From assembly GCA_009782385.1 (NCBI GenBank), contig WRJE01000007.1, positions 1 to 59,056 on the forward strand: a DNA stretch of 59,056 bases. The letters run 5' to 3'. This document shows, piece after piece, positions 48,584 to 57,689 of the stretch (positions are counted from its first letter, which is position 1; each line of letters starts with the position of its first letter). The notes under the pieces were generated by a model. It saw only the letters and a list, made by a program, of their open reading frames with translations. It did no database searches and was not told the DNA's origin. The position numbers and the translations under genes are program-made. This DNA comes from Oscillospiraceae bacterium. GTDB lineage: Bacteria > Bacillota > Clostridia > Oscillospirales > UBA929.

Positions 48584-48709
48584 TAGAAAATGATGACAAT
48601 ACTTAGGTGGATGCTTTTGCGTTTTTCAGTTTTGCGGATGCGTACATCACGGAACTAACAGCGGTGAGGAAGCTCGGAATGAACTTCAAAATAGGAACAA
48701 TATTTTTCT

Positions 48710-48895
48710 TCAGGAATTTGCAAAATCTTCTCCAGCCGGATTTCCGGGGTTTTTCTTCGGCTTTAGGTTGTTCCTCAGCAGCGCGGTGATTGCTTTCTTT
48801 TTTTGCTGTTCGAGTAAACGGACACGCTCTAGGAGTTCGTTTGTGAAATCACATTTGCTTTCTCCATCCACATTGGAAAAGTAATCTTTAAACAT
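48710..48895 (-). CDS. Small hypothetical protein
   Basis: 61 residues. The start at about 48895 is MFKDYFSNVDGESKCDFTNE, chosen for the ggagg site before it; a longer frame to 49042 is rejected. A helical region ELLERVRLLEQQKKKAITALL is followed by a basic tail. No family is recognised; it is in the accessory region. Confidence 0.5.
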   Translation of the reverse strand: MFKDYFSNVDGESKCDFTNELLERVRLLEQQKKKAITALLRNNLKPKKNPGNPAGEDFANS

Positions 48896-49245
48896 AAAAA
48901 TATCCTCCAAAAGATAATAATCAGGGATCTTAAAATTACACCTCCTTGCCCCATTATGGGGTATTTTCAGTAGATTCGGGTCAAGCGACCCTGACAGTGG
49001 CTGGCCGTAATAGGTTGTGCCGCACCATATAGATGCCAACATTTAGGCTAGTTAGGCGCATTAGGCATTTTGCATACGAATTGGCTCGTCATAATATGCT
49101 CCAAAAGAATTGCAACCCATGTGGCGCAGTATCGGTTAAGGCGGCAGATTATCGCGCAGTAGTTCGCGCGATTTAATTACGTATTCATTATATTACATAA
49201 TCAATTCGCTGTCAAGAGAAAAACGAAAATATTTTTCATAATATC
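48896..49245. other. Intergenic region without a recognised gene
   Basis: No convincing coding sequence in either strand. It holds the 5' end of the small minus-strand gene and, at the right edge, the promoter of the XRE gene. Many short repeats and mixed composition. Confidence 0.5.
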
Positions 49246-49274
49246 TTGCATTAGCAATATTGTTGCTGTATAAT
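49246..49274 (+). promoter_or_regulatory. Promoter with operator-like dyad for the XRE gene
   Basis: TTGCAT (49246-49251), 17-base spacer, TATAAT (49269-49274). The spacer holds the dyad agcaa-tattg-ttgct, at the place where an autoregulating repressor would bind. Confidence 0.7.
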
Positions 49275-49293
49275 AATGGCGGAGGCGTTATAT

Positions 49294-49950
49294 ATGGAGT
49301 TTAAGGATAGAATAAAAGCCCTAAGAATGGAAAACAATATGACCCAATCTAAACTTGCCGCAACACTAGACAAAAGTGAGGGAGCTATAAGGGCGTGGGA
49401 AATCGAAAGGTCGAAACCTGATGTTGATACATTGATAACCCTTGCAGAGTACTTCGGGTGTACAACAGATTATCTTCTCGGACTTAGTGACTATAGAAGC
49501 CCAGAAGAAAAAAAAGAAATTGAGTCGATGTGTAGTGCTTTAGACACAATAATGTCAGAAATCGAAAACGGCAAAGAGTTATTAGATTATCAGATACAAT
49601 TCCTCAAGGTAATGCCAAGAAATAATCGCCAAAGTATTGCACTTTGCTTTTTTCAAACAGCTGATTATTTAGCTTCTGCATTAAGAAAAATATATGCACT
49701 TCAAGATGATCTTTCCAAAACAAAGCAAGAATTCGATTTTTCAAAATTTCTAGAATCATACTGTGGAATTTTCCCTGAAGTTGCCATGACAAAAAGTAAT
49801 ATTGGATCTATCCTTGAAACCCTGTATAATCTGATGATTGACTTGGTTATTAAGTATGGCACATCTGATGATCTAGGTTTTGCAGGACCTTGTTGTTTTC
49901 CATATCATTATTTGCTTGGAGCTGATGGCATACCCAATCCTAACATATAA
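49294..49950 (+). CDS. XRE-family regulator with long C-terminal region
   Basis: 218 residues from ATG 49294 (ggagg). Helix-turn-helix at 1-68 (MEFKDRIKALRMENNMTQSK, SEGAIRAWEIERSKPD, YFGCTTDYLLGLSD), then about 150 residues of helical, unrecognised sequence, ending YHYLLGADGIPNPNI. It is probably the element's repressor. Terminated at 50011-50055. Confidence 0.88.
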   Translation: MEFKDRIKALRMENNMTQSKLAATLDKSEGAIRAWEIERSKPDVDTLITLAEYFGCTTDYLLGLSDYRSPEEKKEIESMCSALDTIMSEIENGKELLDYQIQFLKVMPRNNRQSIALCFFQTADYLASALRKIYALQDDLSKTKQEFDFSKFLESYCGIFPEVAMTKSNIGSILETLYNLMIDLVIKYGTSDDLGFAGPCCFPYHYLLGADGIPNPNI

Positions 49951-50010
49951 GAAGTAGAATATTCGGATGATTCGGCATCTCCTGCGTTCCAGTCAATATA
50001 TTCTAATATA

Positions 50011-50055
50011 CAAGCAATCTCAACGCTTTCTCTGGCGTTGGGATTGCTTGTTTTA
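50011..50055 (+). terminator. Strong terminator after the XRE gene
   Basis: acaagcaatctcaacgc-(tttctct)-ggcgttgggattgcttgt with a following ttttat; a 17-bp stem with one G-T pair. Confidence 0.85.
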
Positions 50056-50075
50056 TAAGGGGTTGATTTTGACTA

Positions 50076-50255
50076 ATGCCTAAAAAGTACACATTAGAGC
50101 CGAAACGAAATGCTTATAGTGAAGAGACTAGAGCATTGGCACTAAAAATCTACTATGCGGGAGCCAGTGGACGCGGTGTGGGTAAGGTATTTGGAATGAG
50201 CAAAGCGAACGTGTATAACTGGTTTACAATGACCTTTTTAGTTGAAGCAATATAA
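50076..50255 (+). pseudogene. Fragment of an IS1-family transposase-like helix-turn-helix protein
   Basis: 59 residues starting MPKKYTLEPKRNAYSEETRA, then LKIYYAGASGRGVGKVFGMSKANVYNWF, the HTH part of IS1-type InsA proteins. It ends soon after in an unrelated short sequence and a stop, and no transposase catalytic part follows. A remnant. Confidence 0.6.
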
Positions 50256-50334
50256 CAAAACTTTAGCAACCCCAATAATATCAATATTTAACAACACTGG
50301 ACAGATAATCAAATTTTTTATCAGGACGAGATAG

Positions 50335-50907
50335 TTACGATGGCTTTCCTGTAATTTTGCTTATCATCTCATATATAGCCATAGCTACATCCTCCGACAT
50401 TTTCTCTGGTCGGGACTGATAACTCTCCGCAATATTGAAATGCTTCCCGTTGATCTTCTTTTTTATGATTTCATTTCTGTAATCATCTTTAATATACGCC
50501 CAACACCTGTGTACAATAGCGTATGCTTCTATATGTTTACGTCCTCCCGAATATGTACTTATGGAATACTTTACTAAAGCATAATAGGGTGTATCATCCG
50601 TATATACAACGTGTTTGGATGCTAATTGGCTCTTATACACTTTTTTGAGCTTTTCGATGTCTTGTTTTAAGAAGTAGCTACAACAGTCCTTTACGTCATA
50701 AAACCAAGTTTCGTTATACTTTGACGATGTATGATGCCACTCATTTGAATCACAATATTTCTTGACAAACCACCTAAAGAAAGTGATGCTCACATTGACT
50801 CCGTATTTCTGAATGTCTTCTTTTGTAATAGAGGAAACAGGTTTTCTACCTTCTGTATGTGCCGCGGCAGCATTAACGCTCATGCTCCTACCTATATACC
50901 CAGCCAT
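50335..50907 (-). CDS. Protein of unknown function (190 residues)
   Basis: ATG at 50907 (aaagggagc before it) is preferred over a start at 51114, which would add unlikely residues. It reads MAGYIGRSMSVNAAAAHTEG and later VSITFFRWFVKKYCDSNEWHH, FYDVKDCCSYFL and HIEAYAIVHRCWAYIKDDYR. No family is recognised. A globular, soluble protein with several W, Y, C and H residues. In the accessory region. Confidence 0.6.
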   Translation of the reverse strand: MAGYIGRSMSVNAAAAHTEGRKPVSSITKEDIQKYGVNVSITFFRWFVKKYCDSNEWHHTSSKYNETWFYDVKDCCSYFLKQDIEKLKKVYKSQLASKHVVYTDDTPYYALVKYSISTYSGGRKHIEAYAIVHRCWAYIKDDYRNEIIKKKINGKHFNIAESYQSRPEKMSEDVAMAIYEMISKITGKPS

Positions 50908-51145
50908 TTTTTCGCTCCCTTTGATATAATAATAGTTATTATAACCCATCAATAAGGGAAACTCAACTGTTTTACAAATCAAACCGTATTTCAAAAAACC
51001 GTATCCATTATACTCTCGTCCATATATTCTAAATATACAAGCAAACCCTGAGCTGCGGCTCGGGGTTTTATCGCGTTTTTTATGTTCATGATACCTGAGT
51101 ATGTATTTGCCCAAACAAATATTTCCTCTTTACAGGGAATAACAC
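50908..51145. other. Intergenic region without a recognised gene
   Basis: Contains the 5' region of the 190-residue minus-strand gene and little else; an open frame through it is not supported by start signals. It is followed at 51146-51179 by a terminator hairpin. Confidence 0.5.
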
Positions 51146-51179
51146 GGTGCTTTTCACGGAGAATGAAAAGCACCTTTTT
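51146..51179 (+). terminator. Terminator hairpin
   Basis: ggtgcttttca-cggagaa-tgaaaagcacc followed by ttttt; an 11-bp stem before the gene at 51263. It does not stand after an obvious plus-strand gene. Confidence 0.75.
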
Positions 51180-51262
51180 ATGACCCGTAAAAAGAACCGT
51201 TTCGAGACTGGATTTATGACAACTACATTTGCTAAACTTTACTTTATGAGAGGGGTGGTATA

Positions 51263-51613
51263 GTGATAAACATTGACTTTGACAATATCAGCGAAGAGTT
51301 TGTATACAAAGCATTCGGCGTAGACGGTAATGAGGCTGAAGCTCTCAGTGATGCGTACTTGGAACTGTTCGAGCTTATCGGTAAAGAATCTATGTTAAAA
51401 CTGTTCAAGCATTTTCGCGGAGATAAAATAGACTGTCCAATGCGTCTATACCGTCCGGAGTTCATAGCCGATCTTGCAAAACAATCAGCAGACAGGCGTG
51501 AACGCGCTAAAATCGCCAGAGCCGGAGGTTACTCAGCGAAAGTGATAGAGGGTCTGTTGAGTAAACGGCGAAAAGAAAATGAGGTGGATTTTACAGAAGA
51601 AGATAAGCAATAA
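51263..51613 (+). CDS. Small protein with Mor-like C-terminal region
   Basis: 116 residues from GTG (gaggggtgg before it). The middle (IDCPMRLYRPEFIADLAKQS) and end (RRERAKIARAGGYSAKVIEG) look like a DNA-binding region of the kind found in Mor/middle-operon regulators, but the match is weak. It precedes the recombinase by 63 bases. Confidence 0.5.
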   Translation: MINIDFDNISEEFVYKAFGVDGNEAEALSDAYLELFELIGKESMLKLFKHFRGDKIDCPMRLYRPEFIADLAKQSADRRERAKIARAGGYSAKVIEGLLSKRRKENEVDFTEEDKQ

Positions 51614-51676
51614 ACGGATACTATGACCGCCCCTGTTAGAATAAGCGATGAGCGAAAAGAAAGGGAGCGGTGATAC

Positions 51677-52267
51677 ATGGCAAATACATACGGTTATGTT
51701 CGCGTAAGTACACGTGAACAGAACGCAGACCGGCAGCTCGTCGCTATGAGGGACTTCGGGGTAACGGATAACAACATTCTGGTGGAGAAAATATCAGGCG
51801 CGAGTTTTGAACGTCCGATTTATCGGCGGCTGCTGAGAAAACTAAAACCCGGCGACACCCTTGTCATCAAGAGCATCGACAGGTTGGGCAGAGACTATGG
51901 CGAGATACTGGAACAGTGGAGGGTCATCACGAAAGAGAAACAGGTTTCCATTGTTGTTCTTGACATTCCCCTGTTGGATACACGGCAGAAAGAACGTGAC
52001 TTGACCGGGACATTCATAGCTGACCTAGTGTTACAGATACTCAGTTATGTCGCGCAGCAGGAGCGGGAGTTCATCAAGCAGCGTCAAGCGGAGGGTATAG
52101 CGGCGGCACAGGCGAGAGGTGTCAAGTTCGGCAGACCGCCGATGGAACGTCCAACGTCTTTCAGTGAAGTGTTAGGTGCGTGGGAGAGGCGAGAAATCTC
52201 AGCAAGAGAAGCCGGTCGGAGGTTGGGAATCAGCTACAAAACATTTCAAGTATGGGTCGGACAGTAA
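51677..52267 (+). CDS. Second serine recombinase of the invertase/resolvase family
   Basis: 196 residues, [20 protein letters not shown] (active serine in RVST), [53 protein letters not shown], and a C-terminal HTH (REAGRRLGISYKTFQVW). It resembles the enzyme at 23065-23673 over most of its length. aagggag ribosome site. A zinc-ribbon repeat protein and a BspA-like lipoprotein follow. No long inverted repeat was found near it. Confidence 0.92.
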   Translation: MANTYGYVRVSTREQNADRQLVAMRDFGVTDNNILVEKISGASFERPIYRRLLRKLKPGDTLVIKSIDRLGRDYGEILEQWRVITKEKQVSIVVLDIPLLDTRQKERDLTGTFIADLVLQILSYVAQQEREFIKQRQAEGIAAAQARGVKFGRPPMERPTSFSEVLGAWERREISAREAGRRLGISYKTFQVWVGQ

Positions 52268-52537
52268 CTTTTTGAGAGAATAATTAGACTTAAACTCTCA
52301 TGAGTATTCCGGCTTTATCAAAACAAATTTGCAACAGCGGTTATAGTATCGAACGCCTACTTCACAGAAACAAGATTCACTTACAGCGCAAAGTTTTGGA
52401 CATAACAATCAAACCTTCCGAAAACCCTCTGTGTCGATTATAGACGAGTAAAGGGTTGCGGTCAAGGCTTATGAGAAAAAATGTCTACTTTAATTCTCAA
52501 TTTCTATTCTGATTCAAAGTCAATAGGAGGAACGAAA

Positions 52538-53983
52538 ATGATATGTCAAAAATGCGATGCAATAGTACAAGATAATTCTAAGTTCTGCCCCCAATGCGGA
52601 GCAAATCTAGTAACAGATGAACTCGGACAGCAGGTATCCGATATATCAGACCGTACACACCCATCCATATCTTTGTCGTCAAGTAAAACACGCATTTTCA
52701 TATTGGCGGGAGCAATTATCACTGCTGCTGTGACCATCGTACTTATATTGACCCTTGTCGTGATTCCGGCAAGACGTTATGAGCAAGCAGTAACATTATT
52801 CAGCGAGGAACAGTTTTCAGAAGCTATTATCCAATTAGATAAACTGCCTATGAACTACAAGGACGTACAGGCTTTATATCCATATTATACCGCTTATGCC
52901 ACCTTCGCGGACGGCAATCATCAGGAAGCATCTCGGTTTTTTGCGTCTCTTAATTCCTACAAAGACTCCGCCAATATGAAAAACGAATGTGATTACCTAT
53001 ACGCCACAAGCATTATTAAATCTGATAGTTTGAAAGCAAAAGGCATATTTTCCGGATTGGGAAGATATAAGGACTCACAGGCTAGGATGCTTGATTGTGA
53101 TTATTATGCAGCCATAAGTCTTCTTGATGCAAAAGATTACATAGCGGCATACGCAATATTCCAAGAACTCGATGACTACCGGGACAGTTCGGATATGCTG
53201 CTTGAGTGCCGCTACCGAAAAGGATTAGACCTTCTGGATGAAAAAGAGTATACGGAAGCGTTGGAGCGTTTTATTGCTATAGGCGATTATAAAGATGCAC
53301 CGGAAAGGGTTTTGGAATGTCATTATTTGAACGCGCACAGTTTGCTTGCATTGAAAAACTACGGTGAGGCGTTCAACTCATTTATGAAAGCGGGTGAATA
53401 CCAAGATTCTAAGGTAATGCTCCTTGAGTGTCGCTATCTCTATGCGTTGGAGTTAATTGATATCGGAGACTATAAGGGAGCGGAAGAACGCCTTGTAGTG
53501 GTAGACGACTATAAAGACAGTCCGGTGTTACTGCTTGAGGTTCGTTATTTGCAGGGCATACAGCTTTTTGATGCCAAAAACTATAGCGGTGCTGAGACAT
53601 ACTTTTCACTTTTAGGTGACTATAGAGATAGTGCCTCGCTTCTGGCAGAGACCCAAAGGCTGAAAGCCCCCGTGTTAAGGACTGCAGACGGGTACTCTCT
53701 TTCAAGCGGAGATACTGTCTATCGCGGTGCAGGAGGTCTTAGTCTAAATGTTGTTTTACAAGGGCGTGTCACTTCCATCAACGGTGCAAACTCGGTAAAC
53801 GTAAGATGGGAAAAAGCATTGGTAATGGGTATTCTAGGCAATGTTGTCAGTCAGCATACTATCACCTATAACATTTGGGGAAACGGTTCATACATCGCGA
53901 GCAATGGTGCCACGATGCCAATCGGCAGTAAAACCAACTATCGTGCTAACGAACTATACCGTTATGCAAATAATGCTTGGTAA
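52538..53983 (+). CDS. Zinc-ribbon membrane protein with tandem TPR-like repeats
   Basis: 481 residues from ATG 52538 (ataggagg). A zinc ribbon at the N-terminus (CQKCDAIVQDNSKFCPQCGANL; Cys 3, 6, 17, 20), one membrane segment (IFILAGAIITAAVTIVLIL), then eight or nine repeats of about 34 residues with the pattern LgdYkDS-x-x-x-LeCrYx-a-l-L-d-k-Y-A-F (FQELDDYRDSSDMLLECRYR). A C-terminal SSGDTVYRGAGGLSLNVV domain follows. The ribbon is probably inside and the repeats outside. The repeats suggest a protein-binding solenoid. It is coupled to the next gene by the 20-base gap. Confidence 0.8.
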   Translation: MICQKCDAIVQDNSKFCPQCGANLVTDELGQQVSDISDRTHPSISLSSSKTRIFILAGAIITAAVTIVLILTLVVIPARRYEQAVTLFSEEQFSEAIIQLDKLPMNYKDVQALYPYYTAYATFADGNHQEASRFFASLNSYKDSANMKNECDYLYATSIIKSDSLKAKGIFSGLGRYKDSQARMLDCDYYAAISLLDAKDYIAAYAIFQELDDYRDSSDMLLECRYRKGLDLLDEKEYTEALERFIAIGDYKDAPERVLECHYLNAHSLLALKNYGEAFNSFMKAGEYQDSKVMLLECRYLYALELIDIGDYKGAEERLVVVDDYKDSPVLLLEVRYLQGIQLFDAKNYSGAETYFSLLGDYRDSASLLAETQRLKAPVLRTADGYSLSSGDTVYRGAGGLSLNVVLQGRVTSINGANSVNVRWEKALVMGILGNVVSQHTITYNIWGNGSYIASNGATMPIGSKTNYRANELYRYANNAW

Positions 53984-54003
53984 ATATATGGAGGTTAATC
54001 TCA

Positions 54004-55929
54004 ATGAAAAAACGTATCTTGTCATTCGCTCTGATGATGGTAATTGTAATAATGCTTATTTTCGTATTAAGCGGATGTGAAACTATTTCATATTCTGAAT
54101 CTGCATCCAGTAGTAGCAATGTAACAGTAAGCTCACATGATGAAGCTGAAGACGAATTTGAATTTATTCCGGTGGATAATCAAGATTATGGATTTAGCAG
54201 ATTAGACTATTTCACCGGTATTACTTACAATGACTTATTACGATTTACTGATAGTTATCAGTCATCAAAAGTTTTTTTCTCTAATTGCTTTGTAACTCAG
54301 ATCGAAGACTCCAAGTTATTCTATATTAAAAGCGGAGAAAAAATAATCCTCATACAGCGCAGCAACAACGATGAACCAAATGTTCTCGTAGGAGATATGG
54401 TTACCGTTTATGGAAGCTTTGCCGGAATTAGTCAGGCGACTGATGATAAAGGAAATAAATATCAAATACCTATGATTACTGTCGACCGTTTAGTTCAAAA
54501 TCGTTATTTACCAAAAGACACCGAAGATTTTGCGCGGGGTTTAATTGATGTTCTGTCTATCACAGATTACACAAAGGGGAAAAGTGAATATCTCTATGGG
54601 TCAACGGTAAAACTTGCCTGTACAGTTGATTGGGCGGGGGATGTGTACCTAATATACGCAACTACAGCCGATGGCACAAGTACTCCATTTGTAGATGGTT
54701 ACACAAACAAAATCCACTTCAATGGGCTAAATTTCGCTGATTACGGAATTGAAATACCAACGCTTGATGATGATGATCTCCAAGGGAGAGCGATTTGGAT
54801 AACAGGAAGTATATTCAACTTAGATGCTAAAGAATATTCAGGAATAGTTAGAGTTCACATAAACGTTGAAAATATCGAGTACAAGAACCCGAGTGCAATG
54901 GCAAGTCATTTTGCTATGAAGAATCAATTTGAAATGTATGGATATGAATATGTTATCAATGATGATGGCAGTGTGACTCTGGGTAAATATCTGGGGACAG
55001 ACATCCATGTAACAATACCATCAGAGATTGACGGGCATCCAGTTGTTACAATCGGATATGACGCATTCCGCGGACATAGCTCGCTCGTTTCTGTTGTCAT
55101 TCCTGAAGGAGTAAAATTTGTGAGCGGGTTTATTGGGTGTAAATCACTGTCGTCTGTTATCCTTCCCAATAGTTTGTCAGAGATTGGAGGCAATGCATTC
55201 GAAAAATGCGAATCGCTCACATCAATCGTTATACCGGACAACACGGAACATATCAGATATAGAGCGTTTTATGGCTGTAAAAACCTTGAAGCAATAACAT
55301 TTCCTGCCAGACTGAAGTCAATAGGTGAAGATGCTTTTGACCTTTGTCTGCTCACGATGGAATCATTTGTTTTTCCCAACAGTTTTGAGGAAGGTGATTC
55401 AATAGATATAGATAGAGATGCGTTTGGTTTGACTTTGAATAGAGAGTTGAACAATAAAGAGATAACTATACATGATTTCTTCCGTCAGAGTACAGAACAA
55501 CGCGACACAGCAACAACAAATCATGGTGATTCATCAATTCAACTACTTTTTGATGGTCAACCGATATCTAGGTTCTCAAATTACACATTGACTGATTTGC
55601 TTGCTGATTTTGGTGCACCATCTGATGTATCAGAAGATTTCTACGGAGGTTATAATCACTACTATATCTATTATGGCTTTTATTTTGAAGTAAATGCAGC
55701 AAATGTTATCGCTGTAAAAGGGAATCCCTTGATGTTTGAAGTTGATGGAATTACGCTAGATAAAAACCGGGGCAGATTGATTGACATACTCGGTGTCCCT
55801 AGTAGTGAAGGTTGGGATGAGCATGACGATGATTACTATATGATGTATGAAAGTTCAGCAAATACGATTTATATAGTTATGCTTAATCCTAATGAAAACC
55901 CAATCCGCATAGAAATCTGGTTCAACTAA
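54004..55929 (+). CDS. BspA-like leucine-rich-repeat lipoprotein
   Basis: 641 residues from ATG 54004 (ggaggt before). Lipoprotein signal with lipobox LSGC (MKKRILSFALMMVIVIMLIF). An OB-like region (VLVGDMVTVYGSFAGIS...) at about 120-300 is followed by LRR_5 repeats at about 320-480 (VTIPSEIDGHPVVTIGYDAF, LSSVILPNSLSEIGGNAFE, ITFPARLKSIGEDAF), then a further C-terminal domain with repeated YYGFYFEVNA. A surface protein like that at 20167-22851 but lipid-anchored. Confidence 0.85.
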   Translation: MKKRILSFALMMVIVIMLIFVLSGCETISYSESASSSSNVTVSSHDEAEDEFEFIPVDNQDYGFSRLDYFTGITYNDLLRFTDSYQSSKVFFSNCFVTQIEDSKLFYIKSGEKIILIQRSNNDEPNVLVGDMVTVYGSFAGISQATDDKGNKYQIPMITVDRLVQNRYLPKDTEDFARGLIDVLSITDYTKGKSEYLYGSTVKLACTVDWAGDVYLIYATTADGTSTPFVDGYTNKIHFNGLNFADYGIEIPTLDDDDLQGRAIWITGSIFNLDAKEYSGIVRVHINVENIEYKNPSAMASHFAMKNQFEMYGYEYVINDDGSVTLGKYLGTDIHVTIPSEIDGHPVVTIGYDAFRGHSSLVSVVIPEGVKFVSGFIGCKSLSSVILPNSLSEIGGNAFEKCESLTSIVIPDNTEHIRYRAFYGCKNLEAITFPARLKSIGEDAFDLCLLTMESFVFPNSFEEGDSIDIDRDAFGLTLNRELNNKEITIHDFFRQSTEQRDTATTNHGDSSIQLLFDGQPISRFSNYTLTDLLADFGAPSDVSEDFYGGYNHYYIYYGFYFEVNAANVIAVKGNPLMFEVDGITLDKNRGRLIDILGVPSSEGWDEHDDDYYMMYESSANTIYIVMLNPNENPIRIEIWFN

Positions 55930-56198
55930 CAGCGTACTCCGCACAGTATAAGGAGAGATAAGAAACAGGTAACAATAACCGCAGTAAATATTCCTTGCTG
56001 TGACATTGACCTTTATTAGCCCTGAGAAAACTAAATGTTCAAACCAAATTAAACAATAAAAAGAAACCTGCCAATAAAAGTCAAGCCCTTTATTGAAAAA
56101 AGTTAAAAATATTTAGTGGGTAAAAAAGCGCAACACAACAAGACCGCCGCACACCCTGTTTTTCGCGTCGGTCAAATCAGAGGTGATGAATCAAATGG

Positions 56199-57407
56199 TT
56201 AGTCTGCCATTTTATCAATGAACTCGTTTACACGGGCGTAGTACATCCGCAGGAACTTGGCGCAGCCCGCCGTCATGTAGGAGTAGTAATGTTTCCCCTC
56301 GGTGCGTTTGCGGTCAAGAAATTGATATATCGGATCGTCTTGCGGAGATTTTTTAAGTATACAGTCCATCACCTGAAACAACGCCTTGCGAAGGTGCGGA
56401 GAACCTGTTTTGGAGATATGCCTGTTCTCGGATTCAAACTTACCCGACTGATACTCCGGCGGCTCAAGCCCAGCGAAACAGACAAGAGACGCTTTACTGC
56501 GAAAGCGGATAACGTCACCAACCTCCGCCATGATTTGCGGGCCGAGGATGTCGCCAACACCATAGAACGAGGACATAACCGGGTATTCCGGCAGCAGTTC
56601 GGCAAGCCGCTTCATTTCACGGGCAACAACGGCTAAAGACTCGGAAACGGCGTTGATTTGATTGATGGACAGCGTAACCAGTTGTTTAGAGCTATCGTTC
56701 ATCGGCACGACGCAGACATGACCTAATGATGAAACGTAAATATCCTCGGCTTTGGCTTGGCTGAAATTATACCCCTCCCGTTTACACCATTTGCGGTAGC
56801 GCTCAATAAATTCTTTCTCTCTTAAACCGCAGACACATTCACAGTGCCAAAACTTGAAAGCGAAATCCATCCATTTCTCGTGACCATCGCTCTTACGGGG
56901 CGGTGAAGAAAATAATTCATTTACACCGGGAAAGGTTTGATCTGCTAATGCGATGAAATTGTTTTTAAGCATAATTTTCAGCTTCATGTACTTTGTGTAT
57001 TGGCGACTATAGGCTTTCAGCATCCGCCGGATGTCTTCTTCAGGCCAGTATTGAGGAAGTTCCATCCAATTAGACAGACCGTAGTTAGCGATTTTGATAG
57101 AGTCGACCTTGTCGGTCTTAACCCTGCGAATGGTGTTGTTACCATAGTCGTGAATCAGCTTGGCGTGGACTGCGCTCACAAACAGTCCCGCCTCATGGAG
57201 ATCATAGGCGATGGGTAAGTAGTAGCTGCCTGTACACTCCATGATAACCTTTGTCTCACCGTGCAGGCTTTTAAGCGTGTTTGCCAGCTCGCTGAGTTCG
57301 CTGCCGGTGTGCGTGACCTCGAAAGGTGAAGCCACGACCTCTCCGAATGGGCGCATGATAGCCACCATGCTTTTCCCTTTGGATACGTCGATTCCTACCG
57401 CGTTCAT
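56199..57407 (-). mobile_element. IS110-family transposase
   Basis: 402 residues. N-terminal DEDD domain (GIDVSKGKSMVAIM, MECTGSYYLPIA, RRVKTDKVDSIKIANYGL) and C-terminal Transposase_20 domain with FAGLEPPEYQSGKFESENRH and KTGSPHLRKALFQ, which holds the serine of the family. IS110 enzymes use an RNA encoded in the element's non-coding end (the bridge RNA). Full length, so probably active in principle. Ribosome site tggagg before the ATG at 57407. Confidence 0.92.
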
Positions 57408-57689
57408 TTACATTCCTCCAGTTTAGATTGATTTGTGCAACTGGTGACCATCGTTTTATCATTGCCGATTCAATTTGCTGGGTGACGAGAGCGCGAGGCT
57501 CAACCTGCCGAAACCGAACGCCGCAACAAGAGGATGGCTGACTGTTTCTGATACGGGCGTGAGTAGCCCTAAGAGGTAAATGTCAGACCAATTAACCCTC
57601 TTATTGTAGCTTAGACAACCATACGGGAAAAGACGCGGATGGCTTCCGTGCCTTATCCGTAAATTTATTGTAGCAAAGAGGTAAAACAA
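57408..57689 (-). ncRNA. Candidate bridge-RNA-bearing non-coding end of the IS110 element
   Basis: 282 bases upstream of the transposase with no reading frame of note and several stem-loops on the minus strand (for example gggc-tactcac-gccc inside a ctga...tcag stem, and gcgttcggtttcggc). In the IS110 group the guide RNA is made from this position. The exact RNA and IS ends cannot be fixed by eye; 57601-57610 and 57665-57674 share TTATTGTAGC. Confidence 0.4.

Noticed and set aside
52268-52537. Inverted repeat of the switch type near the second recombinase
   Set aside because: Only short dyads (6-bp arms) are visible; nothing like the 26-bp perfect repeat at 22900-23064.
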